From Rahnella ecdela (lineage in GTDB: Bacteria > Pseudomonadota > Gammaproteobacteria > Enterobacterales > Enterobacteriaceae), in the NCBI RefSeq assembly GCF_019049625.1, contig NZ_JAFMOY010000131.1, positions 62,001 through 126,000 of the forward strand: a DNA stretch of 64,000 bases, read 5' to 3'. Below the pieces are notes generated by a model. It ran no database searches, was not told the origin of the DNA, and worked only from the letters and a program-made list of their open reading frames with translations. Positions 38,918-48,222 of this stretch are shown here, in pieces. The stretch's first letter is position 1. Each line of letters starts with the position of its first letter. The position numbers and the translations under genes were made by a program.

Positions 38918-40651
38918 ATGTATCTGGAACGTGTTGATATTGTCGGTTTTCGCGGGATTAACCGCCTGTCTTTGACGCTGACGCAGCCCGCACAACGTGG
39001 CGCATCAATTACCGGTTCCTCCCGTCAGGGGCAGGGGGAGTCCGTTCTGACCAACACCGTTCTCATCGGAGAGAACGCCTGGGGTAAATCCAGCCTGCTC
39101 GACGCATTAACTCTGCTGCTTTCACCTGAACCCAAACTGTACTGCTTTAAAGAAGAGGATTTCTATTTCCCGGCCGGCGAAGAGGAATCCAAATCCCAGT
39201 ATCTGCACGTGGTGTTTACGTTTTGCGAGAACCAGGCCGGACATCATATGTCGCCACGCTTTAATTCGCTCTCACCGCTTTGGGTGAAATGTGCTGACAA
39301 GCTGAACCGGATTTATTACCGGCTGGAAGGCGAACTCGACGACGATGGCAGCGTGATGACGCTGCGCAGTTTCTTGTCATCCAGTGGTCAGCCTTTAAAT
39401 CTGACGACGATTGATCCGCTGGCGCAGGCGCTGATCCGTCTCAGCCCGGTCCTGCGTTTACGCGATGCGCGTTTTATCCGTCGCCTGCGCAGTGAAACGC
39501 TTGCACCGCGGCTGGCGGCGAATAATGAAGAACTGGCAAAGCAACTCGATGAACTGACGCGGGAACTGGTTCACAGTCCGCAGACGTTGAAAAACAGTGA
39601 GCTGCGCAGCGGCCTTTCAGCCATGCAGCAATTGCTGGAACACTATTTTGCCGAGCAGGGCACCTCGAACAGCGCGCCGTGGCAGCAGAAACGTCATGGG
39701 CGCGCAGAAAGCCGCCGCGCATGGCGTTCTCTGGATAACATCAATCGCATGATTGCCGAACCGAACAGCCGCAGTATGCGGGTGATGCTGCTTGGCATGT
39801 TCTCGACATTATTGCAGGCCAAAGGCTCCGTGGTGCTGCATCCCGATGCCCGACCGCTGCTGCTTATTGAAGACCCCGAAACGCGCTTACATCCGATTAT
39901 GCTGTCGGTGGCGTGGGGATTGCTCGATCAGTTGCCGTTACAGCGGATCACCACCACCAATTCCGGCGATCTGCTTTCTCTGGTTCCGGTCGAACAAATT
40001 TGCCGTCTGGTGCGTGAATCCGGTCGCGTAGCGGCTTACGGCATTGGCCCGGAAGGGCTGAGTCTGGAAGACAGCCGCCGCATTGCGTTTCATATCCGCT
40101 TCAACCGGCCTTCATCTTTGTTCGCCCGTTGCTGGTTGCTGGTGGAAGGGGAAACGGAAGTCTGGTTACTGAATCAGCTGGCGCGACAATGTGGTTATCA
40201 TTTTGAATCTGAAGGCATCAAGGTGATTGAATTTGCCCAATGCGGGCTAAAACCGTTGCTGCGTTTTGCCCGGCAAATGGGCATTGAATGGCATGCACTG
40301 GTCGATGGCGATGAGGCAGGCCGCAAATATGCGGCGACGGTGATGGCCAATGTGGAAAGCCACGACGATACGCTGCGTTACCGGCTGACCGCGCTACCTG
40401 CGCAGGACATTGAATACTTCTTGTATCGTGATGGTTTTGAAGATGTTTATCGCAAGAATGCGGCGATACCGGAAAACGTGCCGATGTCGCCAAGGCGCAT
40501 TATTGATAAAGCCATTCACCGCAGTTCGAAACCCGATCTGGCGATTGACGTGGCAATGGCGGCATCTTTGCGGGGAACCTCGTCGATTCCACCGTTGCTG
40601 CGGCAGATGTTTTCCCGCGTGGCCTGGCTGGCACGCGGGAGAGCCGATTAA
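38918..40651 (+). CDS. ybjD: YbjD, OLD-family ATPase/TOPRIM nuclease-like protein
   Basis: A 577-residue protein. The N-terminal ABC-type ATPase has a P-loop in VLIGENAWGKSSLLDAL (about residue 48). An ABC-like DPETRLHP segment (LLIEDPETRLHP) lies near 315. The C-terminal TOPRIM domain has WLLVEGETEVWLL and LVDGDEAGRKYA with the metal-binding acidic residues. OLD proteins are ATP-driven nucleases, some acting against phages; the role of chromosomal YbjD is not known. AGGAGG sits close to the ATG. It ends tail to tail with ybjX, overlapping four bases. Confidence 0.92.
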   Translation: MYLERVDIVGFRGINRLSLTLTQPAQRGASITGSSRQGQGESVLTNTVLIGENAWGKSSLLDALTLLLSPEPKLYCFKEEDFYFPAGEEESKSQYLHVVFTFCENQAGHHMSPRFNSLSPLWVKCADKLNRIYYRLEGELDDDGSVMTLRSFLSSSGQPLNLTTIDPLAQALIRLSPVLRLRDARFIRRLRSETLAPRLAANNEELAKQLDELTRELVHSPQTLKNSELRSGLSAMQQLLEHYFAEQGTSNSAPWQQKRHGRAESRRAWRSLDNINRMIAEPNSRSMRVMLLGMFSTLLQAKGSVVLHPDARPLLLIEDPETRLHPIMLSVAWGLLDQLPLQRITTTNSGDLLSLVPVEQICRLVRESGRVAAYGIGPEGLSLEDSRRIAFHIRFNRPSSLFARCWLLVEGETEVWLLNQLARQCGYHFESEGIKVIEFAQCGLKPLLRFARQMGIEWHALVDGDEAGRKYAATVMANVESHDDTLRYRLTALPAQDIEYFLYRDGFEDVYRKNAAIPENVPMSPRRIIDKAIHRSSKPDLAIDVAMAASLRGTSSIPPLLRQMFSRVAWLARGRAD

Positions 40652-41637
40652 GCGGCCTGAGTCTGGGTGATAGTCACAGGATTGCCATGTCCGCTGGTAA
40701 ATGTCTGGCGGATCTGGCTTTCCAGGTCGTCTAACAGCAGATAGCGGCGACGGTACTCGGAACGGCGTTTACTGGCAATTTCTTCCAGCGGACGGTGAGC
40801 AATCTGGCGCGGCAGATGGAAGTAACCGTCCTCACCCTGTTTTGCATCCAGCGTTTCCCAGAAGCTGTCGTAATCGGCAAACACCATTCCTTTGCGTTTT
40901 TTATAACGCGGATCCTCATAAATATGGGTGTGATTACCCACGGCAACCAGTTGCGTCATACCGGTCACATCCGCCAGCGTGGTCAGCGCTTCAATCACCA
41001 GACGTTTCGGGAACAAGCCGTGGCAGGCTTTGGTGGCAGTCTGAATTTCCTGATGATCAACATGCGCGCGCGGCCCCTGCAACGCCCCGATAAACAGCGT
41101 CGGTTTTCCCTGATATTCAATAAAAGAGAACGTCACGATAGCAATCGGTTCACCCTGCGTGTTGTTGAACGACAGTGTCGCTTCGCCTTCTTTATCCAGA
41201 CGACTGACGGCGTTCAGGGTAATCGCGTAACGCTGTTCTTCTTTACCTGTCAGGGTGGCAATCGCCATCGGCTTTTTATTCAGATAGCCGTGATTAATGG
41301 CGTCTGGCAGGCAATCCTGAATCATATCGTAATGATCTGTTATCCGTTTCAGGGCCTGGGCCTGCGTGATATTTGCCGCCTGATAGGTGCGGTGTAATTT
41401 AGCCGGCAGGGCGGGCATGGCATACAAAATTTCATCACGCTGCGGGTGCTGCGCCAGATAATCGAGCAGCGCGAACGTTCTGCGCGGTTGCCTCAGGGTG
41501 CGGAAAAAGAATTTAAGGCGATAGCGCGGTAATTTCCACGACGGTCCCGGCGTGATGCGGTTGGTGAGCAGTGCCTTCATCAACTGTAAGCCTGAAAGCG
41601 GGGCTTTTTCTACGCCAGGGTAATGGAGAGTCGTCAT
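40648..41637 (-). CDS. ybjX: YbjX, VirK/DUF535 family protein
   Basis: A 329-residue cytosolic protein of the VirK/YbjX (DUF535) family. Typical parts: RFFFRTLRQPRRTFALLDYL-like N-terminal region, EGEATLSFNN, LFIGALQGPRA, ATKACHGLFPKRLVIEAL and the C-terminal FADYDSFWETLDA and EEIASKRRSEYRRRY. Salmonella relatives affect surface and lipid A changes under PhoPQ, but the mechanism is unknown. The next gene upstream in E. coli would be macA; here the neighbour is cspD. Confidence 0.92.
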   Translation of the reverse strand: MTTLHYPGVEKAPLSGLQLMKALLTNRITPGPSWKLPRYRLKFFFRTLRQPRRTFALLDYLAQHPQRDEILYAMPALPAKLHRTYQAANITQAQALKRITDHYDMIQDCLPDAINHGYLNKKPMAIATLTGKEEQRYAITLNAVSRLDKEGEATLSFNNTQGEPIAIVTFSFIEYQGKPTLFIGALQGPRAHVDHQEIQTATKACHGLFPKRLVIEALTTLADVTGMTQLVAVGNHTHIYEDPRYKKRKGMVFADYDSFWETLDAKQGEDGYFHLPRQIAHRPLEEIASKRRSEYRRRYLLLDDLESQIRQTFTSGHGNPVTITQTQAA

Positions 41638-41857
41638 GGTCTTTACCTGTTATTGACTGCCGGGGTTTTGTTACCGACATTTCAACAGGAGATGGATAAA
41701 CGACTGTGCAACGGGGAAAAATAGGGAGAAATTGAACGTGATTTGTTGAGATTGTGTTTAGATTTGATTTTATTTATGTCGTGTCTTAGCAATCGGTGTC
41801 TAAAAAATGTACTTTATTTTCGTAAAGAGGGCTTGAAGCCTGAGTCATTCTCCCCCA

Positions 41858-41893
41858 TAAATAAAAATGCCAGTCAGTGAGTGACCGGCATTT
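41858..41893 (-). terminator. Terminator after cspD
   Basis: On the minus strand AAATGCC pairs with GGCATTT, with an inner GTCA/TGAC stem, and runs into TTTTATTTAT. It lies 38 bases past the cspD stop. The rest of the 294 bases between ybjX and cspD shows nothing else. Confidence 0.85.
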
Positions 41894-41931
41894 GCAGTAG
41901 ATGTGTTATTTGATATGTGATGCTGAACCGG

Positions 41932-42153
41932 TCAGGCGACCGCTTCACTTTCCACTGGAATAATGAGGCTGGCATGATTCCCCTTTGGGCCTTCATGAAC
42001 GTCGAAATTGACCTGCTGGCCGGCTTTTAATGTCCGGTAACCCTCCATCTGTATTGTGGAGTAGTGAGCGAAGATGTCTTCACCGCCATTTTGCGGGCAA
42101 ATGAAGCCAAAGCCTTTAGCATTATTGAACCATTTAACAGTACCCGTCTGCAT
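41932..42153 (-). CDS. cspD: Cold-shock-like protein CspD
   Basis: A 73-residue single OB-fold protein. It has GTVKWFNNAKGFGFICP (RNP1) and EDIFAHYS (RNP2). CspD is made in stationary phase and blocks DNA replication in E. coli. I call CspD rather than CspA because the C-terminal tail with HEGPKGNHASLI matches CspD and the gene is divergent from clpS, as in E. coli. Confidence 0.93.
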   Translation of the reverse strand: MQTGTVKWFNNAKGFGFICPQNGGEDIFAHYSTIQMEGYRTLKAGQQVNFDVHEGPKGNHASLIIPVESEAVA

Positions 42154-42547
42154 GCTTCTACATCCCTCTCATGACTAGTCTGGTAGTAAATAGATAAAGC
42201 CAGTTGAGTGAGCACGAAGGCCGGAACGCAGCGGGTAAGCGCCTGTTCAGGCCAGTATAAATTCCGTTCAGCTCACGAATTTACACTCTAGTGGAATAGA
42301 GTTAGACGTCAAGGAAACGGCATTTGTCCTAAGGGAGCAGATAACCAAAGTTTGAAGCAGGTAACGCTATTGACATATTTTGTTAAATTTTCACTCGCGT
42401 TATCTGTTGCACGTAAGACATTTTGTGCAGCGGCAAGGTGAGGCCAGAGATGGTAAAATACGGTAATAACGGCGTGAGGCTCTGCAGAAAGTCTTCATGC
42501 TTATGTATTTGGCTTCCGATACGATCTTCACAGGTGATGAACAGGCA
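42154..42547. other. Divergent cspD-clpS intergenic region
   Basis: These 394 bases must hold the promoters of cspD (minus) and clpS-clpA (plus). No gene is seen. A frame extends clpS upstream to 42497, but without homology. Confidence 0.6.
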
Positions 42548-42868
42548 ATGGGCAATAATCAAGACTGGCTAAATTTTGAACATTTGGCGGCGGATAAGCA
42601 AAAGGATGAGGTAAAACCGCCATCTATGTATAAAGTTATATTAAACAACGACGATTACACTCCAATGGAATTTGTGATTGACGTTCTGCAAAAGTTCTTT
42701 TCTTATGATATTGAACGTGCAACGCAACTGATGCTCCAGGTGCACTACAGAGGCAAAGCGATATGCGGTGTTTATACAGCCGAAGTCGCGGAAACCAAGG
42801 TCGCACACGTAAATGAGTACGCCAAGGAGAATGAGCATCCGTTGCTGTGTACGCTGGAAAAAGCCTGA
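42548..42868 (+). CDS. clpS: ClpS adaptor of ClpAP
   Basis: A 106-residue adaptor that binds proteins with an N-terminal Phe, Tyr, Trp or Leu and hands them to Clp[21 protein letters not shown] holds the ligand pocket; [20 protein letters not shown] follows. Start at the ATG at 42548 ([11 protein letters not shown]) gives the E. coli length. It is 27 bases before clpA. Confidence 0.97.
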   Translation: MGNNQDWLNFEHLAADKQKDEVKPPSMYKVILNNDDYTPMEFVIDVLQKFFSYDIERATQLMLQVHYRGKAICGVYTAEVAETKVAHVNEYAKENEHPLLCTLEKA

Positions 42869-42895
42869 TTAAGGCAATCTATTTGGGAGGTGCCT

Positions 42896-45178
42896 ATGCT
42901 CAATCAAGAACTTGAACTCAGTCTCAACATGGCTTTCGCAAGAGCCCGTGAGCACCGGCATGAGTTTATGACCGTGGAGCACCTGTTGCTGGCGTTGCTC
43001 AGCAACCCTGCTGCCCGTGAAGCGCTTGAAGCCTGTACAGTCGATCTGGTGGCATTACGCCAGGAGCTGGAAGCCTTCATCGAGCAAACCACACCCACCT
43101 TACCTGCCAGTGAAGAGGAGCGTGACACCCAGCCTACGCTGAGTTTCCAGCGCGTTCTGCAACGTGCGGTATTCCACGTGCAATCTTCTGGCCGCAGCGA
43201 AGTGTCCGGCGCCAACGTTCTGGTCGCGATTTTCAGCGAACAGGAATCTCAGGCAGCCTATCTCCTGCGCAAACATGATGTCAGCCGCCTTGATGTGGTG
43301 AACTTTATTTCGCACGGCACCCGTAAAGATGAATCGGGCAGTCAGGCGCAAAACAATGCGGAAAACCCAGTTAACGAAGAGCAGTCGGCGGGGGAAGATC
43401 GTATGGAGAACTTCACCACTAATCTTAACCAGTTAGCGCGTGTGGGTGGTATCGATCCGCTGATTGGCCGTGACAAAGAACTGGAGCGCGCCATTCAGGT
43501 GCTCTGCCGTCGTCGTAAAAATAACCCGCTGCTGGTGGGCGAATCCGGCGTAGGTAAAACTGCGATTGCCGAAGGTCTGGCATGGCGAATCGAGCAGGGC
43601 GATGTGCCGGAAGTGATGGCCGACTGCACCCTGTATTCTCTGGATATCGGTTCGTTGCTGGCGGGCACTAAATACCGTGGCGATTTCGAAAAACGTTTCA
43701 AATCTCTGCTCAAACAGCTGGAGCAGGATAAGAACAGCATCCTGTTTATTGATGAAATCCACACGATCATTGGTGCCGGTGCGGCATCGGGTGGTCAGGT
43801 GGATGCGGCAAACCTGATCAAACCGCTGCTGTCGAGCGGGAAAATCCGCGTGATCGGCTCCACCACGTATCAGGAATTCAGCAATATCTTTGAGAAGGAT
43901 CGTGCCCTGGCGCGTCGTTTCCAAAAAATTGATATTACTGAGCCAAGCGTGGAAGAAACCGTTCAAATCATCAATGGCCTGAAAACCAAATACGAAGCGC
44001 ATCATGATGTGCGTTACACCGCGAAAGCGGTACGTGCGGCGGTTGAGCTGTCGGTCAAATATATCAACGACCGTCATCTGCCGGACAAAGCCATCGACGT
44101 CATCGACGAAGCGGGCGCGCGCAGCCGGTTAATGCCGGTCAGTAAACGCAAGAAAACCGTTAACGTTAGCGACATCGAAAGCGTTGTGGCGCGTATTGCC
44201 CGCATTCCGGAAAAAACCGTGTCTGCGACTGACCGCGATGTGCTGAAAAATCTGGGCGATCGTCTGAAAATGCTGGTCTTCGGACAGGATCCTGCGATTG
44301 AAGCACTGACCGAGGCGATCAAAATGAGCCGCGCCGGTCTGGGTCAGGATCACAAGCCTGTCGGTTCATTCCTGTTCGCCGGTCCGACCGGTGTGGGGAA
44401 AACCGAAGTCACGGTTCAGCTGGCGAAAGCGCTGGATATCGAACTGCTGCGCTTTGATATGTCGGAATACATGGAGCGTCATACGGTCAGTCGTCTGATC
44501 GGTGCGCCTCCGGGATATGTCGGCTTTGATCAGGGCGGCTTGCTGACGGATGCGGTAATCAAACATCCTCACGCCGTGGTGCTGCTCGATGAAATCGAGA
44601 AGGCGCATCCGGATGTCTTCAACCTGCTGTTGCAGGTAATGGACAACGGCACGCTGACTGATAACAACGGACGCAAAGCAGATTTCCGCAACGTAATTTT
44701 GGTGATGACCACCAACGCCGGTGTGCGTGAAACGGAACGTAAATCGATTGGTCTGGTTCATCAGGATAACAGCCCTGATGCGATGGAAGAGATCAAACGT
44801 ACCTTTACGCCGGAATTCCGTAACCGTCTGGACAACGTTATCTGGTTCAACCATCTGTCTACGGAAGTTATCCAGCAGGTTGTTGATAAGTTTATCGTTG
44901 AACTGCAGGCGCAGCTGGATGCGAAAGGCGTCTCACTGGAAGTCAGCGATGAAGCTCGTGACTGGCTGACCGTGAAAGGCTACGACCGTGCGATGGGTGC
45001 GCGTCCGATGACACGTACCGTTCAGGAAAACCTGAAAAAACCTCTCGCCAACGAACTGCTGTTTGGTTCACTGGTGGATGGCGGTTCCGTCTCTGTAGCG
45101 CTGGATAAGGCCGCTGACAAGCTTACTTATCACTTCATGAGTGCACAGAAGAAAAAACCGGAAGGTGCGGTGCATTAA
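42896..45178 (+). CDS. clpA: ClpA, ATPase subunit of the ClpAP protease
   Basis: A 760-residue AAA+ unfoldase. An N-terminal repeat domain (1-145) docks ClpS. The first AAA module has Walker A GESGVGKTA near 215 and Walker B FIDEIHT; the second has GPTGVGKTE near 495 and LLDEIEKAHP. The ClpP-docking IGL loop is in RKSIGLVHQ. GGGAGG lies a few bases before the ATG at 42896; an ATG two codons earlier is less likely. A strong terminator follows. Confidence 0.98.
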   Translation: MLNQELELSLNMAFARAREHRHEFMTVEHLLLALLSNPAAREALEACTVDLVALRQELEAFIEQTTPTLPASEEERDTQPTLSFQRVLQRAVFHVQSSGRSEVSGANVLVAIFSEQESQAAYLLRKHDVSRLDVVNFISHGTRKDESGSQAQNNAENPVNEEQSAGEDRMENFTTNLNQLARVGGIDPLIGRDKELERAIQVLCRRRKNNPLLVGESGVGKTAIAEGLAWRIEQGDVPEVMADCTLYSLDIGSLLAGTKYRGDFEKRFKSLLKQLEQDKNSILFIDEIHTIIGAGAASGGQVDAANLIKPLLSSGKIRVIGSTTYQEFSNIFEKDRALARRFQKIDITEPSVEETVQIINGLKTKYEAHHDVRYTAKAVRAAVELSVKYINDRHLPDKAIDVIDEAGARSRLMPVSKRKKTVNVSDIESVVARIARIPEKTVSATDRDVLKNLGDRLKMLVFGQDPAIEALTEAIKMSRAGLGQDHKPVGSFLFAGPTGVGKTEVTVQLAKALDIELLRFDMSEYMERHTVSRLIGAPPGYVGFDQGGLLTDAVIKHPHAVVLLDEIEKAHPDVFNLLLQVMDNGTLTDNNGRKADFRNVILVMTTNAGVRETERKSIGLVHQDNSPDAMEEIKRTFTPEFRNRLDNVIWFNHLSTEVIQQVVDKFIVELQAQLDAKGVSLEVSDEARDWLTVKGYDRAMGARPMTRTVQENLKKPLANELLFGSLVDGGSVSVALDKAADKLTYHFMSAQKKKPEGAVH

Positions 45179-45200
45179 TTTTCATCAGTGATGAAAAAAC

Positions 45201-45230
45201 AAAAGGCGATGTGAAAACATCGCCTTTTTT
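45201..45230 (+). terminator. Terminator after clpA
   Basis: AAAAGGCGATG-TGAAAA-CATCGCCTTTTTT is an intrinsic terminator 23 bases past the clpA stop. Confidence 0.95.
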
Positions 45231-45308
45231 CTTTCTGAAATTCTTTATTTAATTGCAGTAATTAGTGAGGGCTTTCAGAAAGGATAATAGAACAAAATGC
45301 CGGATTGC

Positions 45309-45358
45309 GGATACCACAAAACGCCCTTGCAACAGCAGGAAGGGCGAAGAGGGTATCC
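45309..45358 (-). terminator. Nested hairpin and terminator after infA
   Basis: On the minus strand CGCCCTT pairs with AAGGGCG (45322-45346) and is followed by TTTTG. An outer pair GGATACC (45309-45315) and GGTATCC (45352-45358) encloses it. The inner stem ends infA transcription. Confidence 0.7.
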
Positions 45359-45398
45359 TCAGGTATCGCCAGAAACTCAGCGATGAGTGAGCCGCTTA

Positions 45399-45635
<237 letters not shown>

Positions 45636-45710
45636 CTACCATAGTTTTTAACCGGCAAGATAATGCCGAAAAACCCACATTATGTAAAGAAGTATGGTCC
45701 ATGACCGCAC

Positions 45711-46445
45711 CTATTCCCTATCCTTCGGGAACACCGGCAGGTCTTCATCATGTGGGGATAAGTCTTGTGGCAACCAGCAATCCGGCGCTAACGCGCGATG
45801 CGAAAGTTCGGATAACTGCTGCAAAAATTGGCGGCGGGGGATCTCTCTCGCACCCAGCGACGCAGTGTGAGGGTTGAGCACCTGACAGTCAATCAGTTCT
45901 CCACCATTGCGGGAAAAATGTTGGCAAAAAACCATCAGCGCGGCTTTTGAGGCGTTTTCACGACGACTGAACATCGACTCGCCGCAAAATAACCCGCCAA
46001 CTGAAACGCCGTATAATCCGCCAACCAGTTCATTTCCTTCCCAGACTTCAACTGAATGCGCCCGTCCGGCTTCGTGCAATTCCTGATAACCCCGCTGTAC
46101 CAGCGGGCCGATCCAGGTGCCGTCTTCACGCTGCATCGCACACGCACGTATGACTTTTTCAAACTGTTGATTAAGCGTGAAATGAAAAGGCATTTTGCGC
46201 ATAAAACGCTTCAGACTCCGGCTGACATGACGTTCACCGGGAACTAAAATGGCGCGGGGATCTGGCGACCACCAGAGGATTATCTCCCCCGGTTCAAACC
46301 AGGGAAAAACGCCGTACTGATACGCGGAAAGCAGGCGAGGAGCGGTAAGGTCCCCCCCGATAGCCAGCAGGCCATTCGGATCCTGCAATGCAGTTTCAGG
46401 ATCAGGAAAATTGACTGAATTGGCCTCAAGCTTTACTAACCGCAT
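45711..46445 (-). CDS. aat: Leucyl/phenylalanyl-tRNA--protein transferase
   Basis: A 244-residue cytosolic enzyme that adds Leu or Phe to proteins starting with Arg or Lys, making substrates for ClpS-ClpAP. Motifs: [79 protein letters not shown] and [16 protein letters not shown]. It lies downstream of cydC and close to infA and clpSA, the proteolysis partners. Confidence 0.97.
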   Translation of the reverse strand: MRLVKLEANSVNFPDPETALQDPNGLLAIGGDLTAPRLLSAYQYGVFPWFEPGEIILWWSPDPRAILVPGERHVSRSLKRFMRKMPFHFTLNQQFEKVIRACAMQREDGTWIGPLVQRGYQELHEAGRAHSVEVWEGNELVGGLYGVSVGGLFCGESMFSRRENASKAALMVFCQHFSRNGGELIDCQVLNPHTASLGAREIPRRQFLQQLSELSHRALAPDCWLPQDLSPHDEDLPVFPKDRE

Positions 46446-46498
46446 AGATCTCCTTATCCGGCGGCTTAAGGGCCGCCGCTAAACTGGCAACTACGACG

Positions 46499-48220
46499 TC
46501 AGGTTCGTGACAAAAACCGCGCGTACCGGCCCTGTGCAGCAATTAACGACGGATGACCACCTTGCTCCACAATCTGACCTTCTTCCATGACGCAAATTCT
46601 GTCGAAAGTTTCCAGACCGTGCAGGCGGTGCGTCACTAAGAGTAGCGTCTTATTCTGACAATGCTTGTGCAGCAGTGCCAAAATATGTTGTTCCGTTTCG
46701 GCATCCAGTCCTTCCGTCGGTTCATCGAGTAACCACAGTGGCGCGTCATGCAGCAAAGCACGCGCCAGCCCGATACGGCGCTGTTCGCCACCGGAAAGCT
46801 GACGTCCGCCTTCACCGAGCCAGGCATTCAGGCCTTCGTTTTCCAGCAACACATGTAAATCCACTTGTCTCAGTGCATCGGCGATTTGTTCATCGGTGCA
46901 TTGCGGTGAGGCTATGCGCAAATTTTCGCGCAGCGTGGTGTTAAAGACGTGCGCACGCTGACTGACGACTGTGATCATCTTGCGCAGTGTCGCTTCATCG
47001 TAATCGCCAATCGCATGGCCGTTGATTACCAGCGTGCCACTGCTGATATCCCAGCCGCGGGTCAGCAATTGCAGCAGGGTGGATTTGCCACAACCGGTCT
47101 GGCCGAGCAGGGCGATATGCTCACCGGCGCGCACATCCAGTGTGATGTTTTTCAGCACCGGCAACGGCTGACCCGGATAGGTGAAATTCACATTTTGCAG
47201 CGACAGGTTAATGTGTTCAGCGGCAACCGGCCCCTGCACCGGGAATGTCACGTCGGCAGGCTGGTCGATTATCTGGCTGACGCGCTGAGCAGACGCAATA
47301 ACCTGCCCCAGATGCTGGAATGCCGCAGCGACCGGGCCCAGCGCTTCGAAGGCGGCCAGCGGAGTAAACACGAATAAAGCAATCAGCGCGCCAGGCTGAG
47401 CGATGTTACCGATCCCGCCAGCGGCCAGCCACAGCATGAGCGTAACGGTCAGACCGGCGGCGGCAATCACCATCGCCTGTGACAACCCGGTCAGTTTCGC
47501 CTGCTGCTGCTGACGCAACAACCAGCGGCGTTCGATATCGTTTAGTTGCTGGCGGAATCTCGGCTGAGCGCCAAAGACCGCCAGCTCGGACTGACCTTGT
47601 AACCAGGAGGTCAGCTGCATGCGGTAATCACTGCGCAGCGCCGTCAGTTCCCGGCCAGCCGGTTTACCCGCGCGGTAGAAAACCACCGGCAGAAGCAACA
47701 TCAGTACCAGCATGATTGCACCGAGTGTCAGCGCCAGTTTCATATCAAGGAAACTCAGGCCATACGTCACCAGCAGGATCACTACCAGTGCACTTACCAG
47801 CGGAGAAATCACCCGCAGATACAAATGGTCCAGCGTATCGACATCGGCCACCAGCCGGTTTAGCAAATCGGCCTGACGAAAACGCGCAATACCACCCGGC
47901 GAGAGGGGCATGATTTTGGTGAAAGTGAATACACGCAGATGCGCCAGCACACGGAATGTGGCGTCGTGGCTGACCAGACGCTCGGCATAACGGCCTGCGG
48001 TTCGAAATATCGCCGCTCCGCGTACACCGGCGGCAGGAAGCATGTAGTTGAAACTGTATAAACCGGCGACACCCGCTACGGCAGAAGCCGCCAGGAACCA
48101 GCCGGAAAGCGTCAGCAGACCGATGCTCGCCAGTAAAGTGACGATAGCCAGAATGACACCGAGGGACAGGCGGAACCAGTGACGGCGGTACAGGGCGAGA
48201 AAAGGTAGAAGAGTTTTCAT
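46499..48220 (-). CDS. cydC: Cysteine/glutathione ABC exporter subunit CydC
   Basis: A 573-residue ABC exporter half: an N-terminal membrane domain with about six helices, then an ATPase with Walker A GQTGCGKST, signature LSGGEQRRIGLARALL and Walker B LWLLDEPTEGLD. With CydD it moves cysteine and glutathione to the periplasm, needed to assemble cytochrome bd. It begins two bases after cydD, so the pair is coupled. aat lies 53 bases downstream. Confidence 0.96.
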   Translation of the reverse strand: MKTLLPFLALYRRHWFRLSLGVILAIVTLLASIGLLTLSGWFLAASAVAGVAGLYSFNYMLPAAGVRGAAIFRTAGRYAERLVSHDATFRVLAHLRVFTFTKIMPLSPGGIARFRQADLLNRLVADVDTLDHLYLRVISPLVSALVVILLVTYGLSFLDMKLALTLGAIMLVLMLLLPVVFYRAGKPAGRELTALRSDYRMQLTSWLQGQSELAVFGAQPRFRQQLNDIERRWLLRQQQQAKLTGLSQAMVIAAAGLTVTLMLWLAAGGIGNIAQPGALIALFVFTPLAAFEALGPVAAAFQHLGQVIASAQRVSQIIDQPADVTFPVQGPVAAEHINLSLQNVNFTYPGQPLPVLKNITLDVRAGEHIALLGQTGCGKSTLLQLLTRGWDISSGTLVINGHAIGDYDEATLRKMITVVSQRAHVFNTTLRENLRIASPQCTDEQIADALRQVDLHVLLENEGLNAWLGEGGRQLSGGEQRRIGLARALLHDAPLWLLDEPTEGLDAETEQHILALLHKHCQNKTLLLVTHRLHGLETFDRICVMEEGQIVEQGGHPSLIAAQGRYARFLSRT

Positions 48221-48222
48221 AA

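Noticed and set aside
45179-45398. Serine tRNA as in E. coli serW
   Set aside because: No acceptor stem, T-arm or CCA end can be found in the gap.
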